Below are positions 45,486 through 59,800 of a stretch of 64,000 nt of DNA, piece by piece. The DNA comes from Ramazzottius varieornatus. Its lineage: Eukaryota; Tardigrada; Eutardigrada; Parachela; Ramazzottiidae. The notes beneath the pieces are model-generated. The model made no database searches. It had not been told where the DNA came from and saw only the letters and a program-made list of their open reading frames with translations. The stretch covers positions 8,750,721-8,814,720 of the forward strand of contig BDGG01000001.1 in the NCBI GenBank assembly GCA_001949185.1, given 5' to 3'. The first letter of the stretch is position 1, and each line of letters opens with the position of its first letter. Both the position numbers and the translations under genes were made by a program.

Positions 45486-48400
45486 ATGGTGGCAATGCGC
45501 TGGATGGCGATCAGCAGTCAAACTCCGCCCCACAGCTCCATCGTCTCCCTTCTCATCCTCATCTTCCTGGAACATTTATCTACCTTGACGTGCCAAAGTC
45601 TCAACTTCTGTGATAGCTACTGCTTTTGTAAAGAATCTTCGCTCAGCTGTCGTCGAATGGATACCTTGACGGAAATCCCGCAGCTCTTTCCCCAAGAAAG
45701 AATGGCCAACATCACCGAAATGCAAGTCGTACCGATGAGTCAAAATTAGTCACTCAAATTCTGTCATTAATCCTTGTTTTATTCCGCAGATTCATTGACC
45801 ATCAACCTCGCTTGAAATCGCTGACAAATGCATCATTTGTCCACTACAACAACCTACAAAAACTGTAGGCTAACATACCTTCCCCAAATCTTATTTCATC
45901 TTTTCATTTACTGTTTGATATTCCTACGCGAATTTCATTTCAAGATACAGTCTGATACAGCAAAGTTTTCCCCGTTTTCTAAAATGATCCTCACGGGTTC
46001 AAAACTTTTTTCACGACGGCGTAATTATAACTGAAGGACAAAGCATTCATTTTGACACCTGAAAAGTCCATTGTTAACTCCAAAAACCCGTTTCCAAAAA
46101 TGTCAACGTGCAAGGACGAAGCCCTGGTAGACACAAAAGATGGTCGGACCCTGTTCACGCGCGCAACGTCCACCCAACCAAAAATCCCGTTGGCCTGCCT
46201 CCTTCGTTCTTACAACATTACCTGGGTATCAAAACAAGGATAAAACCATCGTCTTTCAAAGAGAACACTTATCGAGGTACTGCCTGTCACTCTTATCAAG
46301 GCACCATCAAGAAGAGCTTAATTCCCGCCTCAAACACTTCCGAGACGAATTTCCGACTCGATTTTCCACAAGCCGATCGCGTTTCACCGATTCATCTCCA
46401 TGTCAAAAATAGCTAAAGGGATATATAGTATAACCTCTTCGCAAATTCGGTCCAAAACTTGGCAAACAGAGAAGCAGGTTCACAAACAAAGCCGATTCCC
46501 TCCGACACATGTCGACAGCTTCGTCGTTTTTCGGCCTTCAGCAACAAAAACTCGCCGGCCGGACGAAGCGTCAGATCGACTCATAACTGGGTGATAATAT
46601 ACCAAAACTAGTGTTTCAACTTAGGCAGATCACAGTTCGCGATTTTATCGACAGACTTCCCGATGTCGCTTTTCCGGAAGGGGAAGATATACCGGGAAAA
46701 ACCGGAAGAGTTGCAGTTTCAAGCAAGCTTTTCCCCTGAGGTTATTTTACCAGCTTTCCCTTCATCTTATCCCGAGAGAACAAGCTTTTTCGAGTAGTTA
46801 AAGATGACGATCGAGCTGGTACAATTCCTGACTAGATTTCCAGATGCTGTTTTGTAATAGGCGTTTTCAATCTCCTTTCGAATTAACGTAGAGATTTTCT
46901 CCTGGAGCTCGGTTTTCGGTGGATTGATTGGGAAGATATGGGAAACAAGGGAAGACTATCTTGTAGACCGTATGAAAAGAAAGAAATTTGATTAAAAGAA
47001 ACGGCGAATTTTTTTGAGAAGGAAAAAAACCACGGGGACAACTTTGCTGTAACAGACTGTATTTGGGAATTGGGAGAGCAAACTCAAGAAGACTGTTTCC
47101 CCAAGTGGCGCGCCTGTTGGGTGTTACTGACTGGAGTGGTGCGCCACTTGGCAAAACATTCTTGTCGAGTTTCTTTGCCTAGCTTCGTTTGTCGATTTGT
47201 AGGACCCTGGAGAATACCGGCCTTCAAAGCATCTCAAGCGGAGCTTTCAGCCGGAACCGCGGACTAAAACAAGTGTAAGCTCACTACCTCCTTTTCTTCT
47301 TATGAGATATCGCCACAATCTGCGGCTCATGTGAGACAATCCATCATCTTTTGGCTGGAGGTTGCAGCGAGCTGTAACGCACGTGAACCATCAGAGAACG
47401 CTCTGAGCCAAAAGTGGAATTACCATTCCACGCCTTTTTATACCACAGCGCAGCACACTTTTCCATGTCAGCTTCCATTAATCTTCATAACCACCACCCA
47501 AAAAAACAGGCTTTAATGCCGACTGAGATTGATCTGTCCTAGAGTGAGATATCAAGCTTGTCGGAATCGAGAACTGAACAGGGATGTCTTTGAGCGCTTG
47601 ATCGACCAGTCATTTTCAACCGAATCCTAATTAGGAATGATTTATAAAGACTGGTGGTACTCTGGAAACAAAGTACCCCACCCAACTTGCGCACCAGAAA
47701 TCAATTCTGGTATAAGTAGGCTTATGTTCCACCAAGGGCTGCGCTCTTTGGAGTGCACTTTTGAATCGTCGACAGACGCAAGTGAGTGAGCTTTGGCTAA
47801 CGATGATGTCGTACATAATGGGACCATTATAATTAGCCTTCGAGTTTTACATGCTTCCATAAAAACCGTTGCTCACACCTGAAGTGTAGTTCTAACTGCC
47901 GCTCCCACATCTTCACATCTTTGCAGAATCCTGTTAAATCCTCTGACGAAGGATCACTTGGAAGCTCCGCAAGCAAGATTACTTTCCCAAGTGGCGCACG
48001 TTTGCAGTGTTATCGACTGAAGGGGTGCGCCACTTGGAAAACGATCTTGTCGGGTTCCTTCGAAGGGCTCCCGCTTTATTTGGGAGCGACCGCCTTTTTT
48101 CCAGTAAATTATCTCAAAGCATCAATGGGTTTCTTTGAAACTGAGAGAAGCTTTACGGTTGTTAGGAACACTATTGCGATCACCTTTCAACAGAAAGCTA
48201 ACCTAGCGGAACAATCGAGTTGACGCAGGAAGTGCATTTGGAAGCCGTCCGATCTGGGTGCAATCGCATTGTAGCCTTTTTATGAAAAAGCAACAGCCGA
48301 AAAGGCGCCCTTGGACTCTAATCCCGAGTAAACACAATTCAGGGTCTTTCCGGCTGATCGGTCAATTATCAACCGGTCTGTCCCTTCTTTTCTTATTGCC

Positions 48401-51400
48401 TTTTTAATATAGCCGAAACATTGACGCATTGAAATGTCATTGATGATCAGAGTCATTTGAGGTTTCTGGAAGGGGGTTCGTAGTGTTGAAGGCCAATCTT
48501 TAAGCGCTCTCCAAATGACATTGCCCGCAGTGGATAGCTTTCATATCACAGCCATATTCAGCCATGAGCAACCAAGGAACTCTGGATCCGAACGGGAGCT
48601 CTGCAAAGAACCTGGACGAGGCTGCTTTTCCAAGTGGCGCAAGTCGGTAGTGTAATTGGCGTACAGCGTGCGCCACTTGGGAAAGCAACCTTGTCTCCAA
48701 ACCTTGTTTTCCGAAGTGGCGCACGTCCTCACTGTCATCAACTGTAAGCGTGCGTCACTCGAAACAAGGACTTAGTCGGGTTTATTCGATGAGCTGTCGA
48801 AAGATGTGACAGCTTCGGTTTTAAAGATTGCTTCATCAGTTACATCCAAGAGGATTTTGATGAACAGAAGAAAGAGAAAGAGGAGGCTTTACTCCAACGT
48901 GATCCCTTTCAACGCATGACGGAAGTATTTTGACAAGCTGTGAGAAATGGCATTGTGTAAGCTCCAAAGGGATATTCATCATCAGAAAAAGGGACGTGCA
49001 TCACTTGACAATCGAGTAGAACGCGGAATCTCGACTCGTTTATTAGGGAAATCTAAGAGAGATAGTAAGGCGATCTGATGAGGAGGTGGCCATGAAAGCA
49101 AATGACACTAAGGCTGGATCATTCGTTACTTATCAATTCCCTTCAGGGACTCTTCCCATCTATTTCTTCCCCATAATGAAATTATCCCTTGTCTTGACTG
49201 ATCATTCATTCATTCTTTCCTTTGCAGACATCTAAGAGCCAACCAAATCGAAACTCTACCGCGAGACATCTTTGGCCATTTGGCGCTGCTGGAACTGTAA
49301 GCTCTTGACTTTGGGGAGGGCATCGACAGAGGTCGCGACCTCTTTCAGCCGGCGACTTCCGCCCATAGTTGTCCCCATCCAGACTTTAATGAAGGCAGGT
49401 GACGAACGTTCTTTGCTCTGTTGCAGAATCGTGCCGGAAAACCCCTTGGCCTGTTTGTGTCCCAATAAATGGCTGCAGACGCTCATTAACCAGTCTAGTC
49501 CTCTTCTGGCTAATACGGCCAGAAACCTGCAGTGTCTTGTCGACAGAGAAACGCAGGAAACAACTTCTTTAGCCGATGCTGATATACCTAACTGCGGTAA
49601 TAAGACGGGAAACTCGACAAGATAGTTTTCCTGAAAGGCGCACGCTCCCATGCAGTAGAATCGAATACGTGCGCTACTTGGGGAAATCACCTGCTGCAGT
49701 TTTCTTGAGTCGCGCATATCTTCGGTATCTTCGGTGGAAAGAGTGCGCCACTTGCAAAACAGATTTTGTTGAATTTTCATATTACGCATGAAGATCAAAA
49801 ACAGACCAAGAAGTAAACTTTACGGTTTCCATTGAGTAGATATTCCACTCATCACTGTAACTCCTCGGCTCATCAGGGTGAACGAAAGTAGTAACGTCAG
49901 CGTGTCCTGCTCGGCTTCTGGTAATCCCACTCCCAAGGTTTACTGGAAAACCGAGGAAATCTTTGCCAACATTAGCATCAGCGCGACGCCCACGGGCAGA
50001 CACGTGTTGCGTTTGTTCGAGGTTAGCGCCAGAGACAACAGATGGATCACGTGTGTGGCGGAAAACATGGCCGGCAGGTCGGAGATGCGCGCTCGCCTGA
50101 TAGTCGAAGGTATCGAAGCTCATTCGCAGACCTGGGCAGAATATTCCCGCCAGCCACAAATCACGTTGTTATGCGCTGTACGTAGGTCCGCCGCGAATTT
50201 GGATGGGACAAGCCACAAGGAGGTTTCATACTACGGTGGAATATAACGTTACCGGCCAACCATTACCAGGTAGTGCTTTTGAGAATTAGACAAAACCTTG
50301 TCCTACTTTTCATCCGTTGAGCCACGGGTCTTCATCGCATTTTGCGCCACACTAAGAAACCAGAAACTTTTGGCTTGTGAAAAAGGTCATTCCTGAGAGT
50401 CTCTCGAAGAAAAAACAGGGCCATCTTGACAGACACAGTCAAGTGTCAAAAGCCTGCGAGAGGCAGTAACGCCATGAGAACTGTCCATGGCCACAAAATT
50501 ATTCGACTTTCCTGCTGGAGACTACGGATTTTGATGTGATATCCATGTGCACATTTATTTCTGTTGACATCTCCCCCTGGCCAGCAGAAATATTTCCAAC
50601 TAGATTGCTGCTACTCTGTTTGATAACAGAATGGCAAATAGGCAAACGAACTCGACCAGCTTGTTTCATTAGGTGGCGCGCGTTGTCCATGCTTTGGAAT
50701 GAAAGCGTGCGCCACCGGCCAAGAACGACCTGGCCGAGATTGCAATTAAGCCCAGAAGCCTGTGGCTCGCCATCCAGTCAACATTACTCTTCAAAATTGA
50801 AACCTTTAAAAACGCCCTTGTAGCCTTTGTTCATTGATGACAGTATGTTAAACTTTGCCTTTTTCGTGTAGAAATGAAGTGGTACCGCAACGGCGTCGAG
50901 CTGGTGCTGAGTTCGACGGTGAAAGTGCAAACGGCAATTACGCACGAATTAGCCACCGTCAGTGGGCAACTATCGCTGGATGGGGCACTGCTGCCCTCCT
51001 TGTCGGGAACTTACACGCTCGTCGCTGAGAACGCTTATGGAAGTGCCAACTCCAGCTGCGTCATAAGTGAGTTTTTCAATACCTGTCGCGCCAGCTGTCA
51101 TAATTCACTCGTCGACAGGCCCTAATGCCCCCGATAATGCTGTGCAACATAATTACTTTCTCGCCTCAGACTTACCCATATTCACTTCCGGTGCGGCAAA
51201 GTGTTTACTGACACATTCCAAATGCGAACAATGGCAATTGCGATAGGAATCAACCATCTGATTGCATTTATTTAAAGTCAAAAATAAATTACCTATAAAA
51301 ATATTCTTGACAGATTATAAAGCACCAGGACCGCATATTCTGAAAGCAGGCAGCCGCGTTCTCCTGTCCGACTCGCATCCAGCCTTTTTCCCATCACGTC

Positions 51401-53311
51401 TATTGGCGACCACGCCCTCTTCCGTCGACAGCGACCTTGCGCCATCTCATGTGGGTGCCATTGTGGGTGCGGCCATCGTTGTGCTCCTCCTCAGCGCCGC
51501 ACTGCTCTTTCTCTTCGTCAAACGATACCGTCACAAACAACAATTGAACCGAAGTCCCCATTCTATGGAGTTTAGCAAAATGATGCGCCAGACCGAACGG
51601 GAATCCGCCAACAGCAATCAACCTCTACTCGGTACCGCCACTGCATCGGGTGCAGCAAGTCTTCGCAGCATGATTGAAAATCCGGCCTATTTTGTCCGAA
51701 CATCGACGGGCAGTTCCAACGGCCAGATCAGGCATATTCCGCGGCATTTGTTGGTCTTTCAAAGGGAGTTGGGAGAAGGAGCTTTCGGACGAATTTACCT
51801 GGCAAAATATTTCGATTCTCAAGTAAGCTTTATCAATGACAAAAAAAGAACGTACCTGAGCCAATGAGCTCGACAAGATTGCTTTCCAAGAGGCGCACCC
51901 TCCCAGCCAGTAACACTGGGAACGCGCGCCACTTGCGAAAGCTTTCTTAGTCCAGCATAAATACAACTCTTTTTCATACACAGGAAATATGAGACGAACT
52001 TTTTTTTTATTTCTTGATTATGGAATCATTGTTACTTTTTGACGTTGTTTCTCTCAGGAGACGTCAAGGATGGTGGCGATCAAGACACTGAAAGAGCGGG
52101 TAAAGCAAGATACAGTTGTGGATTTCGAAAGGGAAGCGGAAATTTTGGCCAGTTTTCAGCACGAGAATATCGTCGAGTTTTACGGAGTATGCCTGGACGG
52201 CGACAAAGAGCGGATGATGGTGCTGGAGTACATGGAAGAGGGCGACCTCAACAACTACCTGCGAGCTCACGGGCCGGACGCCTCCATCCTTCTCCCCCGA
52301 GACAGCGTCGTCGCCAACTACCTCTCACTCAACGATCTCTTCCACATTGCCGTTCAAGTGGCCAACGGCATGCAGTATCTGGCCTCGCAACATTTCGTCC
52401 ATCGGGACATTGCGGCCAGGAACTGTCTGGTGGGCGATAATCTGACAGTCAAGATCGGCGACTTCGGCATGTCGCGCGATGTCTACAGTACCGACTATTA
52501 TCAAATCGGCGAGCAGGCTCTCCTCCCCGTCCGATGGTACGTACGCCCAGTTGCTGAACTTTGCGTTTCGTTTCAGCGATTAACAAGCAAGTTTGGACAG
52601 ATTGTTTCTAAATTGGCGCACGCTTCTAACCAACAACAATGAAAGAGCGTGCCACATGGAAAGACAATCTGTTCGCTTCGTTTCTTCAAGTGGCGCACGC
52701 CCTCGGTGTTTTTCACCGCTGTAGTGCGCCACTTGAGGAAAGATCTTGTCAAGTTTATATGCCATAGTCCCAGATAGGGCCCAAGATCATTTTTTCAGGA
52801 TGCCTCCGGAGAGTGTTGTGTACAGAAGGTTTACTGTGGAAAGTGATATCTGGTCTTTCGGCGTGCTCTTATGGGAGATCTTTACTTACGGCAAGCAACC
52901 GTGGTACGCTTTGACCAATCACGAGGTAAGACAAATTGAATACCCCTGAACGACCGTAGAGCAAACTCACTTGTGACAATAACTATGTACCATGTCTCAT
53001 CGTTTGGGACGTTTGAGATTAACGCTGGGGATGACGGTCACCGCTTACACAGATGGGAATTTACAAGGGGATAGTCTGGTTTTTCATAGGTGATAACTCA
53101 AGTGAAGGAAGCGCGGTTGCTGGAGCGTCCTCCGGTTTGTCCGCTGACCATCTACAAAACGGTCATGTTGGCCTGCTGGAAGCGGAATCCTCAAGATCGC
53201 ATACCCATGAAAGCCAGCCACCAAATTCTTTCGCACTACCTCAACCAGCTCAAAAACGGCACTGTTGTCGAAGATGATCTTTCCTACATTAAAGTTACAC
53301 AAGCCGAATGA
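45486..53311 (+). CDS. Trk: Trk-type receptor tyrosine kinase (LRR, two Ig domains, TM, kinase)
   Basis: Neurotrophin-receptor-like tyrosine kinase of the plasma membrane. Twelve exons: 45486..45721, 45790..45864, 47203..47274, 49228..49296, 49427..49596, 49840..50109, 50186..50269, 50872..51066, 51314..51822, 52058..52536, 52799..52925, 53090..53311; 835 residues. Order: signal peptide ([11 protein letters not shown]); Cys-rich LRR cap ([14 protein letters not shown]); LRRs ([21 protein letters not shown]); LRR C-cap ([13 protein letters not shown]); two Ig-like domains; TM about 437-459; IENPAYF (NPxY Shc-type site, about 511-517); kinase from about 537 with GEGAFG, VAIK (K569), HRD (675-677), DFG (695-697) and the Trk activation loop YSTDYY (703-708). 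The C-terminus SYIKVTQAE lacks the vertebrate YLDxLG phospholipase-C-gamma site. Intron 1 needs a GC donor. Six introns carry palindromic repeats. Confidence 0.92.
47072..47185. repeat. Palindromic repeat P, locus 24 (one dyad)
   Basis: Dyad at 47101-47151 with right arm CTTGTCGAGTTTCTTTGCCT, ending about 17 nt before Trk exon 3. Confidence 0.84.
47960..48072. repeat. Palindromic repeat P, locus 25 (one dyad)
   Basis: Dyad at 47986-48036 with partial arms. Trk intron 3. Confidence 0.82.
48597..48795. repeat. Palindromic repeat P, locus 26 (two dyads)
   Basis: Dyads at 48629-48680 and 48711-48760. Trk intron 3, the longest Trk intron (1.95 kb). Confidence 0.84.
49605..49775. repeat. Palindromic repeat P, locus 27 (two dyads)
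   Basis: Dyads at 49633-49682 and 49708-49754. Trk intron 5, most of which it occupies. Confidence 0.78.
50640..50742. repeat. Palindromic repeat P, locus 28 (one dyad)
   Basis: Dyad at 50670-50717 (GGTGGCGCGCG opposite CGTGCGCCACC). Trk intron 7. Confidence 0.78.
51866..51956. repeat. Palindromic repeat P, locus 29 (one dyad)
   Basis: Dyad at 51886-51934 with loop CAGCCAGTAACACTGGG. Trk intron 9, inside the kinase coding region. Confidence 0.83.
52588..52762. repeat. Palindromic repeat P, locus 30 (two dyads)
   Basis: Dyads at 52609-52658 and 52687-52737. Trk intron 10. Confidence 0.82.
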
Positions 53312-53664
53312 ATAATTCTTTTTGTGACAGAATGTAGTGTAGTGTATTTCCATTGTGTCAAAAGTATGACAGTATTATGCGAGTAAAGTGAAGAACGACG
53401 ACAATGCACGGCTAAAAGCGGAACTTGAACAGATCGAACCGAATAATAGACCAAAGTATATTCACACGGAAGAAGAGATAGATTAAAGAAACGAGATGCT
53501 AAAACAAAAGGATCAACCTAAAGGCAGAGAGAGACTAAACCATCGGGATGAGGGGGAAAAGTCAACCGGTTGAAACAAAATACAATCGGATAAAACGCAG
53601 TCACACAGGGAGAAATCATGGAGAAGAAATCAGCAGACAAAGTAAAAGACACAACAGATCTATT

Positions 53665-55891
<2,227 letters not shown>

Positions 55892-56886
55892 CTCCCTCCT
55901 TGTTCCTTGTTCCCTGATCGGAATGACTTCAGCTCAAAACCTGCGCCCCACAGAGAATACGTTTCAGGGACGTGGAAATCAAAAAAATACTCCCATCCGA
56001 GAGTATTAGTCGATCCAAAAGTAGATCAGACTTGCCATGGCAAAAACGGGTAGAGTAAACGTGCTCTTTCCACGAAAAAGATGTCAGTGCGGAAAGGGTA
56101 AACAATTCCATAAGCCACAAAGGTCCTACGCTGTGTGTCAGGCCTACTGGGTTGGGTGCAGCTGGTTGCGCCGCGTAGGCCTTTCTCCCACAATCGTCAA
56201 TGCGTCGCGCATGCAGCACGAGCTGGGTGGATGGTGGGTGGTGGATGGCTAATTTTAACATTAATTTCTTAGTATGCTTTCCGCTTCCCAGCAGAGTGAT
56301 GAGCATGTGGACGTGAGGAACTCACTCGCGATCCCCGACGTCTTTGCTAGTTCCTGGAGAACTCGAATCTGTTTGTGAGAATCTTATTCAAATCAACAGA
56401 TACTCAACGTTTTTGTGCTGGGTATCAGATGCGAGATAGACATACGAAGGATTTATATTCGGAGTTTAAGTACATGATAAAAAAAGGTAAAACATGGAAA
56501 AGGAACAAAAACATCGGTTACAGACAAAACCCATATTCGGAGGAAATAAAAGCACAGACGAAGTACAACGCCAAAAACGCTGATCGATAACCGTGGCAAA
56601 ATGAACTGGTGAAATGAACGGACGACTTCCGGGCAGGCGTGTAAACCAGTTACACCGATAACGACAAACCGCAGATACTTTCACTAAAACTAATGATAGC
56701 GCCACCATATATCTACTTGGAAAATAAAAGCAGTGAAACACGACTGTTGAATGACGGAAGATATGGAGAAATCTGGAGTTTGGAGTAGTGCGCGTTGCAG
56801 GCGCATTCGTTTGAGAGATCAGTGTTCTGCAGAGAAGAAATGAATCAGCAAGAAGAAAAGAGAAGAATAGTCCAAGGTTGTGTTTC
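55892..56886. other. Intergenic region between the zinc-finger gene and MARCH
   Basis: Same-strand neighbours are 1 kb apart. It likely holds the zinc-finger 3' untranslated region, possibly with an intron whose acceptor (CTTCTCTGCAG) ends near 56829, and the MARCH promoter. No repeat P seen. Confidence 0.4.
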
Positions 56887-59800
56887 TTACCAGTCTTGAC
56901 GATTGCCTTCTTCTTCCTGTTGGTCCTTAATGCCTTCACTGGACAGTGGCGACTCGGAGAAGCCCATGTCGATTGCGGGCGACGCGGCCGAGGGGAAGTC
57001 GCTGGCAGCAGCGGACATGATGGCGGGTCGGTGAGTAAAGTCGACGGCCAGGCATCCTTCCGCCTCCTCCTCCATCATCTCGGCGTCCTCCTCACCACTG
57101 TCGGACCGCCTAACGTCCTTTTCGCCCATGGGCTCAGCGCCAAAGTGCGGCATGTCGCTCATGGTTGGCAGGGATCCGGTAGGCGAGGAGGCGGCGGGCA
57201 GTGAAGGGTCGACGATTCCATGAGCATTTCGTTGGTGGATACGCAGAAAGTACTTTGAGCAAAGGTTCTTCTTGCAAATGTCACATTGCACTCCATTGGA
57301 ACGCTTCTTAGATGACCGATTAGAGGTCACAAACTGTGTGACGTTTTCTTGGTGTGTCTGCAAAAAACATCCCCACTCAAGGTCAATCTCACCACTACAA
57401 TCTAAAACCTTTTTTCTTTAAATTGTTTCACTATCAGATAATTATTTCAAAAAATTCCTTGTGTGGATTTTGCTGTTTTAGGAGATAGTACCTTTATCAT
57501 GTGGGTCTTGAAGAAATACTTGTTGCAAAATTCCTTCTTGCAATAGCGGCACCAGTTGCTTCTGCTGGGCGACTCTCCTTCCTCGTTGATGGCCCTGGCT
57601 TTATACTGCTGGTACAGTTCGGGATGCGTGGTGGCAACTTCGTTCAAGTACTCTGCGGTGGACATGCCATGAGACTTTTTCAAATGAGTGCGCAGAAAAT
57701 ACTTGCTGCAGTAGACGCGGTTGCACTTGACACAAAACTCGTCGAGGTTGCCTTCGGAGGATGTGGCGGGCAGACCCATGGAGGCTTCTTCATCGGTAGG
57801 GAAGGTGAAGGGTGCGTGACTGTTGTGGGGTGCTTCGCGCTTGGGCTTACGGCAAGATGGTGTAGTGTCGTCGTGATGACGATGGCGAGATTTCGGTGTG
57901 GACAGATCAAGGACTGAAGACTCGGCAGGAGGAGGAACTGGCTTGGAGTGCTCGTTGCGCAAGTGCTGCTCCAAAAAGACAGCGGCGGCAAACTCCTTGC
58001 AACATTCTCCACAACGGAAAACTTCGCGTGGAATCTGCAAACAATATCCAAGTCAGCTCGCATTATAACAAGACAAGTCTTGAAACCCGAGCTCAGCAAA
58101 CAAGTGACCAAGAACGTTTTTCCAAGTGGCGCATTTTGTCAACCGAAAACAGTGAAACTAGGCACCACTTTGAGGAAAAAATCAAACTGGACAAGAATAT
58201 TTTTCCAAGTGGCGCACGCTGGCAGCCCCTGATACGAGAAAAGTGCGCCACTTGCAATTGAATCTTGCCGAACTCTCACTGGATACAAAATATCGCGATG
58301 GGAAAAAGTTGCACTATCAAAGGTTTGGTTACGCTGCATAGCCGATAATAATGGGGCAGGGAATATGCAAGAGACATGATTGACTGGCGAACATACAGTC
58401 CTGGTACAGGTATCGTCAGAATTTTACAAGAGGTTTCCGTGGTCGAAATGCACTGTTTGCAATGCGTTTGTGATAAGAAGAATATGACCCGCGGTCAGAT
58501 GCGGCAGTCGAATTTCGACATGTTGCAGCGGACCATATTCCGCGTGGTGGAGGAACCATCATATCTGGTTGCTTTTTTTGTTTGCGATGGTGACGATGGA
58601 CTTTGGTGATTAACAAGGCAAGGCGATGGTACTCTGCCTTGCATTATTTGTGTACAAGACCATCTTGCTCTGACACTTCCGGATGTTCCGTCGTCGCAAA
58701 GACCTTCCAACTGCGAAAATGCCGGCCAGTTCGCTCGATGGCTCTAAACTACGGCACTTCCTGCATGACTAGCGGCAAATTACAGCAGCGTACGTTTTCA
58801 ATGAAGAAAAGTTATTGACGAGCTGTCGCTCAACGTAGTGTAGCCACAGTCGTTTAAGAACATGTGAAAAAGGGTGTCAGTATTTGTCAGTGCTTTAGAC
58901 GTGTCGCGCCTTTCGTCAAGGACGCTTGCTCGTTGCAGTATTCGACCCATAATCAACCAACGGTAGATTGTAGAGCCCCCAGTCAAAATTGCTGGTTATC
59001 ATGATGGACGGTGAAATTATTCTTCCGCCTTGTCGATTGCAAATAACAACAAGGTCGCCCAAGTGAAATCTCGCTGGGGAATCGAGAGCAGCAATAAAAC
59101 TGCCATCTATCGCCTTTTCCGATCAACGCTTGTCATCCGACTTGGCCAAGTGAGCTGTGCGTTCGACCTCGAAAATATATATCGGCCTACAATGAAGTTT
59201 GATATTACGGCGATGTACTGTGCCGTTAACAGCCAGAGGACAGTCAACAAGTCAACTTTTTGTTGACACTTTGACCTACCACCGCTTTTTCGTCGCCTGC
59301 TCGCTTCGCAATAAACTTTCCAGTCACGACCGGCAAAAATTATTAAACACTTTAAAGCTTCTGTCAGTCACCAACGCCGCCACCTAAACCCTTCTATCAG
59401 CAAGCTTCGCTATCGGGAAAAAATCAACAGAGACTCAAATATTCTATTTAGAGCAGAATTGTGCTTACAAAATTTTCCCCTCAGGATTTTTTGAATTGGG
59501 ACCAAATGTTCTAAATTCGCAATAAATATTTAGATAATCTTGACTCATGTTTTTTTCATACCTGTAAAAGACGTTGTAGGTTGGAGAAATGCGGTTTTGG
59601 ATGTGGGCCGTTGGCAAAGGGGAAGGGCATGGGTATGGTACCCATCATCCGTGGATCGACCCTAGCTTGGCCCATTGTGGCCAAGGTCGGCATGGGCGAA
59701 GTATGGCGCTGCTCCTCTTTGGTCACTTGGGCCTGCCGCCATCTCCTTTCATTCTCCTTCCTTTCCTGTCTTCGCCTCTCTCGCTTCTCCTTCTTCCTTC

